DNA of 64,000 nt from Sipunculus nudus (GCA_026874595.1 CM049312.1:66184929-66248928), one strand, 5' to 3'; numbered from the stretch's first letter, positions 12,010-24,524 are shown. Translations and numbers: made by a program. Notes: a model not told the origin generated them from the letters alone.

Positions 12010-13126
12010 TGATGGGCAGTTGAATGAGGAGCGTTTGGTTTCATTCTTTGGTTTATTAATACACAAAAATTTTCGAATGATCGAGACTTGAATAAGCGTT
12101 GTCTGTTTGTTCAACAACAACATGGTATTTCATTGAGCTATAACGGTTCTTTCAGGTGCTGGTTCAGGTATAGGTGCTGGTACAGCCGTTCTCCTCGCCG
12201 TTAAGGGCTACAGACTTGCCTTGAACGACCTGAGACCGGACCGACTTGAAGACGTTAAGAAGACGTGTCACGAGGCCGGACTCAGCCCAGATGACGTGAG
12301 TTTGGCATAATTGCCATGCACTCAGACAGATGTGTATATGTGACACTTTATTACTATTAGCTTATCCTACCCGTTCATTACTTTGCACTTGAATACAAGT
12401 TTCATTTTTATTGTTAATACATGTGGTGCTTTAATCTTTAATGGCCATTGGCTAAACTATTTTAATCGTTATAGATCGCAGAATAACACAACAGTGACAA
12501 GTGAACATTTCCACAGACCATAGTTATAATATAGCTGAAGATAAATTGTTGATTAATGCATAAGAGATCACACAAATGTTTGTTTCAAATCCTAATTACC
12601 ACATGTTTTATTGATAGAATTAAGTTGTGTTGTTGCTTTAGAAACATGTTCTAATGTCTGACACTATTCGTCTCAGAAACACGGTAGCGGAAGGTGTCAA
12701 ACCTTGGTTTAGAGTAGCACACCGTTTTCTCTTGGAAATTTAAGATGAACGATCTTTGAATTGATGCAAAAATAAAAAAAAAGGATTCACCTTAGGTCAT
12801 ACTTTGCATCATTCCCTACAGTTCAAGACGGCCATATCCGATGGATGGCAACAAAGGAGTTCCGTGACAAAACTCCAGTGCGCCCACCGGCAATTAATAT
12901 ATAAATAACTAGTATCGTGTAACTTGTTTCGCTGATCAGGTTTGACGGTGTGATTGTTATAACTAGTATGTTTTACAGTTCCTTGACTCCTCCAATTGTG
13001 TACCTATACAGCTCTTGTTCCACACCGTATAGCACTCCAGAAGTTTGCATGATTCGTGCACAACTAATAAAGAATTAATCTTATTTTGATACTTATGTAT
13101 ATATGTATATATGTTTATGTGTACAT

Positions 13127-13207
<81 letters not shown>

Positions 13208-16200
13208 ACCGAAGTGTATACCAGAACAATTTATTAATCGCTCATCGCAAAATAGTTATGATAAAAAGACTACAACATCACAAGCATTTTATAAATGCGC
13301 TGAAGAAATATTAAATAATAGTTGGGAGCGGAGCTATAGACATTATTATTATATATTATAGTGTAACTTTTATTATTATGATATATTATAGATATTAATA
13401 TTTATTAATATATTATTATTTTAGACAGTATTTTATATTTGTAGACAGTCCTGGTGCCTGGTGATGGTAGAGATGCTACTGTAGTGAAGGCTGCGGTACA
13501 GGAAACCGTTAACAAATTAGGACAACTGGATTTACTGGTAACAATATGCTCTTTCATTTCGTTAAGTGGTAGCATGTACACTCATCCCGGTCCATTTAAT
13601 TTTTCGCGATATTTCTTTTGAATTTATTTGTTAGATTTTTTTTATCTGTAGGTGGCCAATGAAATATGTCATTTATTCTCATAAACTTAAATATGACCAC
13701 TAAGTTTGGAAGATTAGTTGATGAGGTCTATTATTAGAGAAAAAAACCTCTTTAAAAATACACAACCATTTGTGGCTTTTTGGCATATCCTTTGTCAAGT
13801 GTTTCCAGCCTCACTTTGATGTTCATAGTTTTTAGAATAGTTAATGCGTCCAAAATGGTGCACATTTAATTATCTATATAAATATATAAATGTTTTTGGT
13901 ACAGACTTGGAAGACGTTGAATGTATGCATAGTCAAAAGGTACTGAGGAAATTTAAAAAATTACGATGAGATGTCCGCGCCGTTGAGCAATTTTTACCTA
14001 GAAGATGGCAATAAGATATAAGATTTACCTATACAAATGGATAAAAAAACTATAATAGCTGGTTCGCAGCATTTCTGGGGGTTATGCCCATGCGTATCCA
14101 AATGAGATACTAGACTCCGCAATTTTCGGTTAGTCTACGATTCCAAATAAAGCCATTTGACACACAGAGCTGACACAGACATATGTCATTTAAAATGTAG
14201 GAGTGCAGGGGGAAAATTGATTGCGATAAATGTAACAATTTTGGAATAATATGCAAATTACATAAAAGGTGACGTCAGCATTTTCAGCTGAACATTGACC
14301 CAGTTTCAATTATGCTTTACAGAACAAAATAGTTCTTCCAGACTATTAGAGATATATAAAATGTTATATCAGTAGGGATTACTCAGCGGGTTATAGGTGA
14401 AGATCCGTGACTTATATAACTGTTACAAGAAGTAGAGTTTCCATACGTCTTTGACTGAAAAGACTCCAAAGATGTAAGAGCTACATTGTTTCGAAACTTC
14501 TGTGTTGATTTACAAAATATTTTAAATAGGAGACGTGGTGTCTTCGATATGGATAGATATGGTACGTTCTACAAGGAGATACAGTATAATACATTGCTCG
14601 TTTTGTGTTCCAGGTTAATAGTGCTGGTGTATATAAGAATATAAACACGATGACCTCGACGATGGAAGACTATGATTTGATAATGGACACGAATGTTAAA
14701 GCTCTCGTCATGTGGTGTCGTGAAGCTGTACCTCATCTCATCAAGACAAAGGGTAAGTATTAACAATACATGGAATATGATGATAATAATCATGATTATA
14801 AGATAAATGGTATTTCTGCTAACTAAAGCAAAGGGCGTGTATTCAAGATAATGTATAATACAGTTCTTACAAGAATAATCAAAGCCTTCGAATGTTAAAA
14901 AAGTGTAAAGAATTATTAGTCATACCCAATCACCTATACAATTTTCATTGAATAAAGAAAACCCCAGAAGCGCAGGCATGTAATAATCACTACTAGAGGA
15001 AATAATTAATTATCTACAGACAATATGATTTTTTTTTTCAAATTGTTTTATAAACATTACAAGTGATTGTGCCTGTGATTTCTTTTACTTAACATCTTTC
15101 AGTGATATCTTTTACTAAATATTTATACACGTTAATGTTTAGAAGAAAGGGAACATAAAGCGTTATTTCTTAAAATTGTATTATGAATGAAATTACTTGT
15201 ACAAAAGACTACACGCAATTTAAGTTTTGTGATATCAGAATAAGAACCAGGATATCTCAAGGCAACATTGTATTAAATTGTAAACCTTTTTTTCATTAAT
15301 TTTAGGAAACATTGTCAATGTTGGTTCCATTGCTGCGGTCTGTCCGGTGAGTGCCCCATGTGTTTGATCTTGCTGCTTTATTCGCATGTATGTATGTCTG
15401 TATGTATGCGAGATTAAAGGTGGTCATTCACCTACCTTTTGAAAAAGTATTGATGAGATTTCTGGCTTCCTCTGTGTATATATCAATGATATAAGGGTAA
15501 TTTTGGATTTGAAAAGTCCTTATAACGCCTTAATGAAGGATGTATGAACTTGTTTATCAGTAACATGTTTGTAAACAAAGCAATGTTGGCAAATCGGAAA
15601 AACATGTAACCTAAGGTGGTACGTTGCATACATGCGGGGGTAGAAAGGTCACTTGATGTGGAACGCCATTTTCAAAGCACTTGCTTATCTGACTTCCTGC
15701 CAGAAGCCCATGTTTAATATGTTTTTATTATTTTAGCGGGCCCCCACATATTATAAACACATTGAAAGAAGCAGAAAAAGCAGCCTGTGTGCGTTGATAT
15801 CCACGTTTTCTGGCCTATTTTTTTTATAAAAGCTCCAAGGGATTACCTTTAGTTTATAAAGGTCAGATAGATGATTGGGCCCCTTTAACATAAATTCTCT
15901 AAAACATGTCAATAGAAAATGCTATTCATACTTAAATATTTTAAATTGGAAATTCTAATGTAAGCACAATTTTTGGCATTGGTGTTAGATCTTAATGAGA
16001 GGTGACATTTTCCTCAATTTTTTTTAAATTATTTCTGCTGATCGCACAATCTTCGGAAGGATATTTCTCACAAACCCTTATTTTGTTTATTTGTCCAAAA
16101 CGCTTAAAGACAGCTGATAAATTATAAAGAGAGAATATAAATTTACAAGAACAAAAGGCCTGGGAGGATTTGTCATTATTTGTACATTATGTCATTGTTA

Positions 16201-17756
16201 ATGTACACTTACTCAGAAATGTTTGTTAAAATGAAATTTTGCTTTATTCTTTATTTTTATTTTGCTCTGATTATAAAACTTAGAGTTGTCCCGAGGTATA
16301 TAGTAAGTTTTATCATTTTGCTTAAATGTCATTTTAATATAAATTGTAAAACTGAATCGAAAAAAGGACGTTTGATGATACCAAGATATACTTGATATCC
16401 GTCCATCGCATTGCGCAAATAACCAAAGTTTAGTAGTTGATCTAGCTTTGTGTGTCCGGACATGACTTTTCAGGCCAATCCGGGCAAGGAAGAACCTACC
16501 ACATGTTAGACACTTCTAATCGATTATTGCTGTTTAGGTAGTTGCCATCCTCGCCTTGCGGACCTCACGTGTCCTCTTGGACTCCGCTAATCGTGCTATC
16601 CCAGCGTCTTCTGCACCTCTGTGTGCGGCTGCACGCCACGCCGTTCGATCATGCGCTTGACTTTTCCACGTTTCTGCGTTAATGAATAGTTTTTAGCTGA
16701 GCTATCGCTGAGCTATAGTCATGGTCCTTTGTCCGTCCGGCCGTAAACGGGGAACGTCTTGAAACCATTTAGCTATGAAGCCAAAATTTAGCATACAGTT
16801 AGAAAAGTCTCATACCATACAGGAAACTGGGGGAGATCCCCTGCTGTGACAGGTGTTCAGTTATTCTCATATCAAATCAACCCAGCCCCCATCCCCACCT
16901 AGTGTTATGCAGTATCTATGCCCCCCCCCCCCCCCCCCGGGGAGGCATGGTGTCTTCAGTGCCATCTTCTGTCGTCATTTGTCGACATCATCTGTAGGAT
17001 ATCTTGTGAACGCGATAATTTTAAAGGGCTGCATAGTTTCCTCCAAAATTTAAAATACTCATTGTTCATCCTAAAACCTTGGAAGAGTTCGAAATCCGGT
17101 GACCTTTTCATTTTCGAAGTCAAATATGCCTTAAATGAAATTCTTGTGAACCTCAAAACTTTGAAGTATTTTTCATTTTGTCTTCAAATTTGGTACACCA
17201 ATTGTTCCTACCAAGTTCTCGGAAGAGTTTAAAACCCGGTGACCTTTGCCAGGATCTTCAAGGTTAAATCTGCCGAATTATAGTTATTGTCATGTGCACG
17301 CGATAACTTTAGAAGGACTGCATATTTTCCTTCAAAATTTTAAAGAATTATTGTTCCTACCAAAATCTTTAAGGAATTCGAAATCCAGTGACTTTTACCC
17401 TGCTCATCAATGCAATTCTAGGATTAGTTTTACCCCAATAACATTTGAAGTACTGAAGATATTTTCTTTAAATTTGACACACCAGTTCTTTCTGCGAAAA
17501 TCTCATTGATGTTTGAAAAACGGAGACCTTGACCTTCACTGTCCAATCTGCGGAAATGTAGAATCATTGTTTTGAGATAGTGCATATTTCACCCCTGATG
17601 TTTTGAGATGGCCTATAGACCGGAGACATGTATCTGTTTTGCGCTGCGAAAACAAAGCCATTCTAATGGTAATTGTTTACTGTATTTCCTTAATTGTAAT
17701 GCTGGTTCCACTCAAAAATACACATTTTTTCTTGAAATAGTAATTCAAGGAGTTGA

Positions 17757-17787
<31 letters not shown>

Positions 17788-20700
17788 TGTGTTGAGGGAG
17801 GGGGACATGGAATGTAATGTTGTGGGACTATAGCATTCTTTAACAAGTGACCCATGGGTCATGACGCTCAGCTGACTGGGAAGAGATTTGCAAAAGGAAA
17901 TTTTATCATCTGAATGGTAGTATATACCCATTCAACTGAAGCATCAAACAGATTAACTTAACCAACAGGCTGAGATTGTGTCTGTATTAATATATCTAAA
18001 AATAGAAAAAAAAAAATTAAAAAAAAAATACAGGTGGCTCCACCAGTCTGCAGAAACTAATAAAAACACTTAATGTTCAATATCCATGCAAAGAAGCATG
18101 GTGGTCTCTGGATTAGTTGTTCAGATATTTCAGCTTTCGTATCAATTTTTCCATTATTCTGAGGGATACTTTGCAGTCCTATAGCTTGGAGGATATGGGT
18201 AACAGAGACCTAATTTCAGGTTTCCACAAACACTTTTCATGGGCCTCCTTGCATGACAAGAATGAAGATTCTAGGTCCAGTTGTTACAATTTGTACCCCG
18301 TTGACAGATAACCACATCTTTAAAGGTCTCAAAAATAAAGAAAAAAATTGGTAAAAATTTGAAAAAAAAAAATAGAGGTGGCGCACCCAGTCTGCTGAAA
18401 TTGATGGAACATGTCATGATCAATATGTATGCCAAAAATCATGAGCATCAGTGTTGTAGTTATTGAGATACTGGAGTTTTTGTATCAATTTTTCATTATT
18501 CTGGGGGGGGGGGGTTACTTTTTGAGCCATACAACTTAATGGATATGGGTAACGGAGACCTAATTTCAGGTTTCCATGGAGATTTTTCATGGGTCTCCCT
18601 GTGTGTAAAGAATGAAGATTCTAGTACCAATTGTTATGATATGTGCCCTGTTAACAGATGTTCATATCTTAAAAGGTCTCAAAAATTGAAAAAAAAATTC
18701 GTAAAAAATTGAAAAATAGAGGTGGCGCCACCAGTCTGCAGAAACTGATGAAACATCTCATGATCAATATGCATGCCAAAAATCATGACCATCAGTGATG
18801 TAGTTAATGAGATACTGAAGTTTTTGTTTGAAATTTTTCACTATTCTGGGGGGGGGTACTTTGGGGCCCCATAGCTAAAAGGATATGGGTAACAGAGACC
18901 TAATTTCTGGTTTCCATGGAGACTTTTCATGGACCTTTTAGAAAGTCAAGTTACAAGATTCTAGGTCCAACGGTTACGATTTGTGCCTGGTTAACGGACA
19001 GACAGACGGACAGACAGACAGACAGACAACAGACAAAGAGTGATCGCTATAGCTCAGCATGACTGAAAGTCAGCTGAGCTAAAAAATACAGGTGGCGCCA
19101 CCAGACTGCAGAAACTGATGAAACATTCCATGATCAATATCCATGAAAAGAATCATGGTGATCAATGCAAAAGTTGTTCAGATACTGGAGCTTTTGAATC
19201 AAATTTTCCATTATTCTGGGGGGTATTTCGGAGCCCCATAGCTCAGAGGTTATGGGTAACAGAGACTTAATTTCAGGTTTCCAAAGAGACTTTTCATGGG
19301 CCTCCCGGAATTTCAAGAGAGAAGATTCTAGGTCCAGTCATTACAATTTGTGCCCTGTTAACAGATGACCACATCTCAAGAGGTCTCAAAAATAAAGAAA
19401 AAAATTCGTAAAAATCGACAAAATATAGGTGGCGCCACCAGACTGCAGAAACTGATGAAACATTCCATGATCAATATCCATGCACAGAATCATGGTGATC
19501 AATGCAATAGTTGTTCAGATACTTGAGCTTTTGTATCATATTTTCCATTTTTCTTGGGGGGTACTTCGGAGCCCCATAGCTCAGAGGTTATGGGTAACAG
19601 AGACCTAATTTCAGGTTTCCAAGGAGATTTTTCATGGTACTCCCTGGATGTCAAGTTAGAAGATTCCAGGTCCAGTGGTTACGATTTGTGCCTGGTTAAC
19701 GGACAGACAGACGGACAGACGGACAGACAGACGGACAGACAGACAGACAGACAGACGGACGACGGACAAAGAGTGATCGCTATAGCTCAGATGACTTTCA
19801 GTCAGCTGAGCTAAAAATCAATTTTCCGATAAATAATTTTTGCAAATTAAAATATAACTATACCCATCAGTATGCATTAGTTGATAATATATGAGCCAAA
19901 TTATGTATAACTTTGTTTTACAAATTAAAAAATATATTTTTGTGATAAAAACTAAATACATTTATATCTAAAATGTAACAGTATCTAACAAAGTTGAGAT
20001 ATATGATGATGCAATTATAATTATAAATTAACTTTTATATTCAGACACATGTTATATTAGGAATATATAAAAATGACACACTTGAAGAAAAAATGTAATA
20101 ACAAAAAAGGATCTAGTGCAAACATTTGTTCATTATTTTTCTGCCTCGGCAGAATGGGATATAAAGTGATCAACTTTGTCTACCAGTTATATTATTTAAT
20201 AATATATTATATAAAGTTAGATCTAATAACACTAATGTGTAAACTGCTGAACTGTCAACAGTTTATCAAAAAGCAAACTGCTCCAGTTTCAACTTTAGGA
20301 AACACATGGTCAGGTCATAAAATATTTTTTGCAACAATTTCTTACTCATCAATACAAACTAATCATATGAACCAACCCTGGCCTTAATTACCTCTTCCTC
20401 TCAAACTTTATGTCCATTTGATATTATTTTAGATTTTTACCTTCAAGGTCAATTTCAGCTGAGCACAGGACCCATGGGTGCCTTGTTTTAGTGATTCTTT
20501 GAGACTGTCCTTGTAGCGCCTCCGCTGACCTCCGATGGATCAATTACCGGACAATTCTCAAGTCAAAAGTTGTTTGCGGAGTCTTGTGTCCCATCGAACC
20601 TGGGATCGATGCAAGATAGGGTAGATTGATGGGAAGTTGGCGCGTAATAGGACCTCAGAATCTGGAACTTTGTCTTGCAATCTAATGAGTATTGTTCATT

Positions 20701-23700
20701 AGTCGATGGAGTCAGGTCAGGTGACTCTGGTTCAGTTGTTTGGCTTATCGTGCATACACAGTCCATGTCTCGCAGCCATACAGCAGGGTTTAGATGACAA
20801 CTGCCTTGTAGACCTGGATCTTGGTTTCAATAAAGATGCCTCTACGCTCCTAGACGTTGGGGCGGGGTCTTCCAAAAGCAATGCTGGCTTTTGCTACTGG
20901 GCTATTGACCACGTCATCTATGTTTGCTCTCTGTAACAATGTGCTCCCCAGATAAGTGAATTTGTCAACCACCTACAGATTTGATCCATGCACCACGATG
21001 GAGGGTTCTTCCTATTGCTCTCCTGGTGCTTGTTGGTGCATCACGTCAGTCTTCTTTATGCTGTTGGTAAGCCCAAATTTGTCACCTGCACGGGAATATT
21101 GGTCCATGTTGTGCTACATGTCTGATATTTAAAATGCAACAAGGCGCAGTCGTCAGCGAAGCGTAGGTCACGGATGATGGTTGTTCTGACTTTCGTGACA
21201 GCATCCAACCTTCTGCGAATAAGGAGTCCCCATCTGCGCGGTGTCTAACCCCGTAATGTGTGTAATGGTATCTAACACCGACTCCAGGATCATCCTTGTT
21301 AAAAGTATCCACTATCACGGCAGAAAACATCAGGCTGAACAGTGTTAGAGGGAGAAGGCAGCATTGTTTTACGCTGTTGCTTTTTGTGAAGTCGGAAGAT
21401 GCCTCACCCTCATAGAGGACGTTAACATGCCATCGTGAAACTGGCGGATGATGGTGATGAACCGATCAGGACATCCAAACATTGACCATTATCGTCCAGA
21501 GTCCGTCACGGCTGACAGTGTAGAATGCCTTTGGTAGGCCGACAGATGTGGTTTACAGGCCCTGGTATTGTCTTTGGCATTTCTCATGGAGTTGATGAGC
21601 GGCAAAGATTATGTCAACTGTACCACGACCAGCACGAAAACTGCATTGATTCTTTGGTAGAATACCGTCTTCCATGTGTACAATGAGGCGATTAAGGAGC
21701 AGTCTACCAAGGCTCTTTCAGGTAATGCTGAGCAAATAAAGCCCTCTATGGTTGTCACAGCTCTGTTTCCTTTGCGCTTGTGTAGGTGGACAATGGAAGC
21801 GTCTTTAAATTATTGTGGCAGTGTAATTTTCTCCCAAAAGGACAGGAACAACTCATTGATTTTCTGTGTCAGTTTGGGTCCGCCGGCCTTGTATATCTCA
21901 ACAAGAATTGCATCAGAGCTCTGGGCTTTACCACATGAGAGCTGTTTGATGGCCTGCTCCAATTCTTTGACAGAAGGCATGTTGTCGAGAGCATCGTTGA
22001 TTTCTACTTTCGGAAGGCGAGCTATAGCATCGTCATTGACGGAAGAGGGACGATTCAGAATGGACTTGAAGTCCTCTGCCCGCGGCCCAGGATCTTACCA
22101 CGGTCAGTGATCCAGGCCAATCCATCAGTACTCAGGAAATGAGATGTGCCAGAAAACTGCCGTCTATGCACAGTTTTAAGAGCGTAATATAATCTTTTGG
22201 AATCATGCATATCCATGTATCTCTGGATCTCAGCTGATTTGTCTCATAGCAAGGTATTGTGCATGTTGAGCAGGTTAGTCTGGACCAAACGGCGGATGTT
22301 TGTAAAGGCCGCTTTCTGTGAGGTTTAGGTGGTGTCCTCTTGGTACACAAGATGAAGCCTGTTTGAGGAGCTTTTGTATCTGGTCATCGTTCTTATCAAA
22401 CCTGTCCTAGTGCCTCTTAGTTGTTTGTCCAAGGACATACAACGAGTCGGAGTGGACTACAGCAAATGCTGGCCGTCATCCTCGACATCTAACTTGTCAG
22501 AGTTATATACATACCATTTTGTGAATAGGCAGCAGTCACCGAATCTTTCCGCCGCCTATATCCCAATTTATGTTCATTTCCATGCCACCATTTTAGTGGT
22601 ACAAATTTTATAATAATTTAGGCCTTTCTAATGAATTGATAAAGATATATTCCCTTTCTTATCGTCGTTTAGAACTTAAGCCTTCGTTTATAGAAGAAAG
22701 CATGTCATATGAGGGATCTGTCTAATCAATCCAGGTCATTATAATTTGATAAGTGAATATCTTTTCAACAGTCTCCGTAATATTTCCTTTTATAACTCAC
22801 TAGTTCCCATATTTTTCTATATTATTTGTATTTTGTTCTAATTTTTGTTCTTAATTTATTCAAGTCCTCGGCTTTATTCGTAGGTTAATTAAATACCTAA
22901 CGTGTGTATTTTCCCTTTTTCAGCGTGAGTCTTCACCATTCTATTGTATGAGCAAAGCTGCTGTTGCAATGTTTACGAGATGCCTCTCCAATGGTACGGG
23001 AATCCTCTTTTTCTGCAGTAAAAGGGATAGCATAACAGTAATACATTATACATGTGATCATAACAAAAAAAATGATAATAATTGTGCATGTATTCAGTAT
23101 TTCGGTATTAATAGTTAAATCAAAACTAATTGTTAAAGAAAAGATATAAAAAAGGTTTATCAATTATTTTCATTATTGGAAATATTGAATACATCTAACT
23201 TTATGAGAATTTTTTTTTTTTTTGGCAATTTATTTTATTTTACTAATGCTCAAATAATGAATACCTCTATCTTTTTTAGAAGTAATTTAACGCACCTGAT
23301 ATTTCTTATTTGAGATTTTTTTGTAATTCTCCTCAGCGATTGGATGTCTCTTTGACAAATAGGTTTTCATTTAATTTTGGAAATCACCCGTATCCAGATG
23401 GACATGCAGGTTTATTTTATTATATTCGTTCGTCTCCCTATACAAAATATCCGAATAAGTCTTAAATAAATTTCATTCACGTTATGTGGAGAGGGATATC
23501 TTTTAGATGTCATACTTATCTGTACATGTATATTTAGAATCATATTTGCCTGTTACAATCGGATTTTATTAACTAATATCGAATAGACGTAAACACTAGC
23601 ATGTTCTATTAAGCATTTTATTCAAATTACTGCATAGTATGGTCACGCAGTCACCTTGACCATAATTTGTTTACAGAACTCGGTCCGCATGGTGTACGAG

Positions 23701-24064
23701 TTAATGCTGTAAAGTAAGTATATAATGAACTGCTATGGAGAGAGAAATAACAGTTGAATATGTAACTCAATATAGCTACTTTATTTTCTCATAGCTCCTT
23801 AAGATTTTAGCTATACTCTATTGGCTTTGCTGTTCTACTGTTTATTTCATAAATTTACCACAGTGGAAACATTTATAGATAAGGAAGTAAAGGAACCAGT
23901 TTTACGATACAGAACTCCATAATAAACCAGGACTGTCAATTTCGATATTTTTTTCTTTGATTACTCTCAACCACCATAACCAATTCCCAGGATCAATTGC
24001 TAGGTAAAGTTTTCGGCAAATCAGATTCATATTGCTGACAAAGCTGTGATCATTTGAATTGGTG

Positions 24065-24115
<51 letters not shown>

Positions 24116-24524
24116 CATTCATTCATTCAACAGTCCTGGAGCTGTAGAAACAAATATCTATGAAAACACAGGAAATACAAAAGACGAGTATTTAAAGGTA
24201 AGTATACCATCTGTTTAAAGATTCTCTGATTTAAAAATTCTCCGTAAGAAATGAAACGTTTAGTAATTTGAAATATCTTTTTTTTTTTTCTTGGAAACAG
24301 TCCTATTGACAGAAAAGAGAGTTATCTGACATCTTAAGTTCCTTTTAATATCTTTTTTACAGATGTTGAATCGCTGGAAAGAAAAAGTGCCTTTAAGGAT
24401 GATGGGATCGGTTGAGGATGTGGTCCATGCTATCGAGTATTTTTCGTCGGATCAGGCTCGATTCATTACCGGAACGTCAATCAACATTGACGGGGGCGGG
24501 GCTAATAAGATGGAGTCCCCGTAA
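10562..24524 (+). CDS. Classical short-chain dehydrogenase/reductase (SDR), complete, nine exons
   Basis: Exons: 10562-10595, 12156-12295, 13445-13537, 14614-14752, 15306-15346, 22924-22993, 23677-23713, 24134-24197 and 24363-24524. All introns are GT..AG, all phases match, and the total is 780 nt (259 aa plus stop), the usual size of a classical SDR. Visible motifs: cofactor loop TGAGSGIG (residues 11-18, split by intron 1); Asp36 after beta-2, which favours NAD(H) over NADP(H); VNSAG (90-94); catalytic Asn116 in TNVKA, Ser143 in VGSIA, and Tyr156/Lys160 in YCMSK; NPGAVET (185-191) in the cofactor and substrate loop; C-terminal TGTSINIDGG. No signal peptide is visible. The family reversibly oxidises alcohols or reduces carbonyls with NAD(P); it is probably a soluble FabG-like oxidoreductase, and the substrate cannot be read from sequence. 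The start is the ATG of a 12-codon opening exon beginning MAGVRKVALIT. Intron 5 (7.6 kb) is filled with nested transposons. An ATTAAA at about 24654 is a possible polyadenylation signal. Confidence 0.93.
10871..11089. mobile_element. Fold-back element with CCCGGGACCA arms
   Basis: Arm 1 (10871-10932) and arm 2 (11036-11089) are inverted relatives. Each has TTTTTGG, CCGAG, ACGAGAA and CCCGGGACCAA in mirrored order. Two extra CCCGGGACCAA blocks lie upstream at about 10696-10717. It is non-coding. Confidence 0.6.
11429..11781. mobile_element. Possible hAT-like non-autonomous element
   Basis: The left edge CAGGAGCGGATCA (11429) and right edge GGATGCGCCCCTG (ending 11781) are inverted relatives of CAGGGGCGGATCC-type ends. 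The interior holds (GC)/(GT) repeats, a 13-G run and a (TA)n array. No target duplication was found. Confidence 0.35.
11560..11627. repeat. (TA)n microsatellite
   Basis: About 68 bp of pure TA dinucleotide within SDR intron 1. Confidence 0.95.
11932..12007. repeat. (TA)n microsatellite
   Basis: About 75 bp of TA dinucleotide 150 bp before SDR exon 2. The YIYIYI reading frames across it are artefacts. Confidence 0.95.
12296..13444 (+). other. SDR intron 2 (contents)
   Basis: Unique AT-rich sequence plus an interrupted (TA)n array at 13131-13204. The donor is gtgag and the acceptor is atttgtag. Confidence 0.8.
13131..13204. repeat. (TA)n microsatellite, one interruption
   Basis: A TA dinucleotide run broken once by a TTA in the middle. 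Confidence 0.95.
13538..14613 (+). other. SDR intron 3 (contents)
   Basis: No repeat family or gene was recognised. The donor is gtaac and the acceptor is gtgttccag. Confidence 0.7.
16445..16690 (-). pseudogene. Detached 3' end of the same LINE ORF, with C2H2 finger
   Basis: Minus-strand translation reads INAETWKSQAHDRTAWRAAA, then ARLAESKRTREVRKAR, a stop, and after a shift CLTCGRFFLARIGLKSHVRT-H. This is the C-x2-C...H-x3-H finger that ends this LINE family's protein. It is exactly the segment missing after GGQRRRYKDSLKESLK at 20487, so the two pieces were contiguous before element 16691-20486 inserted. Confidence 0.85.
16960..17560. repeat. Tandem repeat core, about 142 bp, four diverged copies
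   Basis: The block 'gaagagttcgaaatccggtg' followed by accttt recurs at about 17082, 17221, 17371 and 17508. 'gaacgcgataa' and 'catattttcc' blocks keep the same spacing. No coding potential is conserved across copies. Confidence 0.75.
17756..17791. repeat. (GT)n microsatellite
   Basis: About 36 bp of GT dinucleotide with one TT interruption. Confidence 0.9.
17843..19816 (+). mobile_element. Complete terminus-family element with 345-bp core repeats
   Basis: The left terminus is ACAAG-TGACCCATGGGTCA at 17843-17861, followed by tgacgctcagctga. The right terminus at about 19762-19816 reads gacaaagagtgatcgctata, then gctcagatgactttcagt and cagctgagctaaaa. Between them are five tandem units of 339-371 bp. 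Just inside the right end is a (CAGA/CGGA)n tract (19700-19757). There is no open reading frame of family type, so it is non-autonomous. Confidence 0.8.
18031..19770 (+). repeat. Tandem array of about 345-bp units, five copies
   Basis: Units start at GGTGGCGCCACC-type palindromes at about 18032, 18375, 18719, 19090 and 19429. Each contains 'gatcaatatccatgc', a poly-G stretch before 'tacttcggagccccatag', 'atgggtaacagagacctaat' and 'gacttttcatgg'. Some units end in a short cggacagacaga tract. Confidence 0.9.
19817..20454. other. Interior of the outer terminus-family element, AT-rich
   Basis: This stretch lies between the nested element and the left terminus at 20455-20486. No repeat unit or gene was recognised. 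Confidence 0.5.
20487..22490 (-). pseudogene. Non-LTR retrotransposon (LINE) reverse-transcriptase relic, main part
   Basis: Minus-strand frames, broken by several shifts and stops, show in order: a linker with DWFDKNDDQIQKLL (about 22440) and the DSKRLYYALK region (about 22200); fingers with PSVKELEQAIKQL (about 21980); HLHKRKGNRAVTTIEG; a CSFRAGRGTVDIIFAA palm motif (about 21630); a LTLFSLMFSAV block (about 21310); and near the 3' side QDKVPDSEVLLRA and GGQRRRYKDSLKESLK (about 20500). This order is that of the LINE polymerase family often misannotated as 'craniofacial development protein 2-like'. The catalytic FADD region is decayed. The frame stops at a 3.8-kb insertion and resumes at 16690. 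Confidence 0.85.
24066..24113. repeat. (TA)n microsatellite next to the SDR exon 8 acceptor
   Basis: About 48 bp of TA lie only 20 bp before exon 8 (24134), inside the polypyrimidine/branch-point region of intron 7. Confidence 0.95.

Larger units (their letters stand above)
10596..12155 (+). other. SDR intron 1 (contents)
   Basis: It holds a fold-back element (10871-11089), a possible hAT-like fragment (11429-11781) with (GT)n, poly-G and (TA)n, and a second long (TA)n array (11932-12007). The donor is gtaag and the acceptor is ttctttcag. Confidence 0.8.
16691..20486 (-). mobile_element. Terminus-family element inserted in the LINE (minus orientation)
   Basis: The left terminus lies at 20486-20455 (minus: ACAAGGCACCCATGGGTCC, then TGTGCTCAGCTGA). 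The right terminus is at 16698-16691 (minus: ...AGCTAAAA) and carries the 'GGAC..AAAGG..ATGACTATAGCTCAGCG' block. The tandem core at about 16960-17560 has a period near 142 bp. Its ends are fixed because removing it restores the LINE codons TCA CTA AAA CTA TTC ATT. No target duplication is seen beyond an A run. It contains a second family member (17843-19816) in the opposite orientation. Confidence 0.75.
15347..22923 (+). other. SDR intron 5, 7.6 kb, carrying a three-level transposon nest
   Basis: The donor is gtgagt at 15347 and the acceptor is cccttttt-cag at 22923. 15350-16440 is AT-rich unique sequence. 16445-22490 is a LINE relic (minus) interrupted by a terminus-family element at 16691-20486, which is itself interrupted by another at 17843-19816. 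22491-22920 is AT-rich unique sequence. Confidence 0.85.

Noticed and set aside
11803-13361. Frames rich in YIYIYI
   Set aside because: Direct translation of (TA)n microsatellites; the same applies near 29200, 32600, 37600 and 42300.
18031-19770. CRISPR-like regular repeats
   Set aside because: Units of 345 bp (or 148 bp at 42-51 kb) are contiguous tandem repeats without unique spacers, in a eukaryotic intron.
21676-22110. 144-codon plus-strand frame in SDR intron 5
   Set aside because: It is antisense to the LINE reverse transcriptase, whose conserved motifs are on the minus strand.
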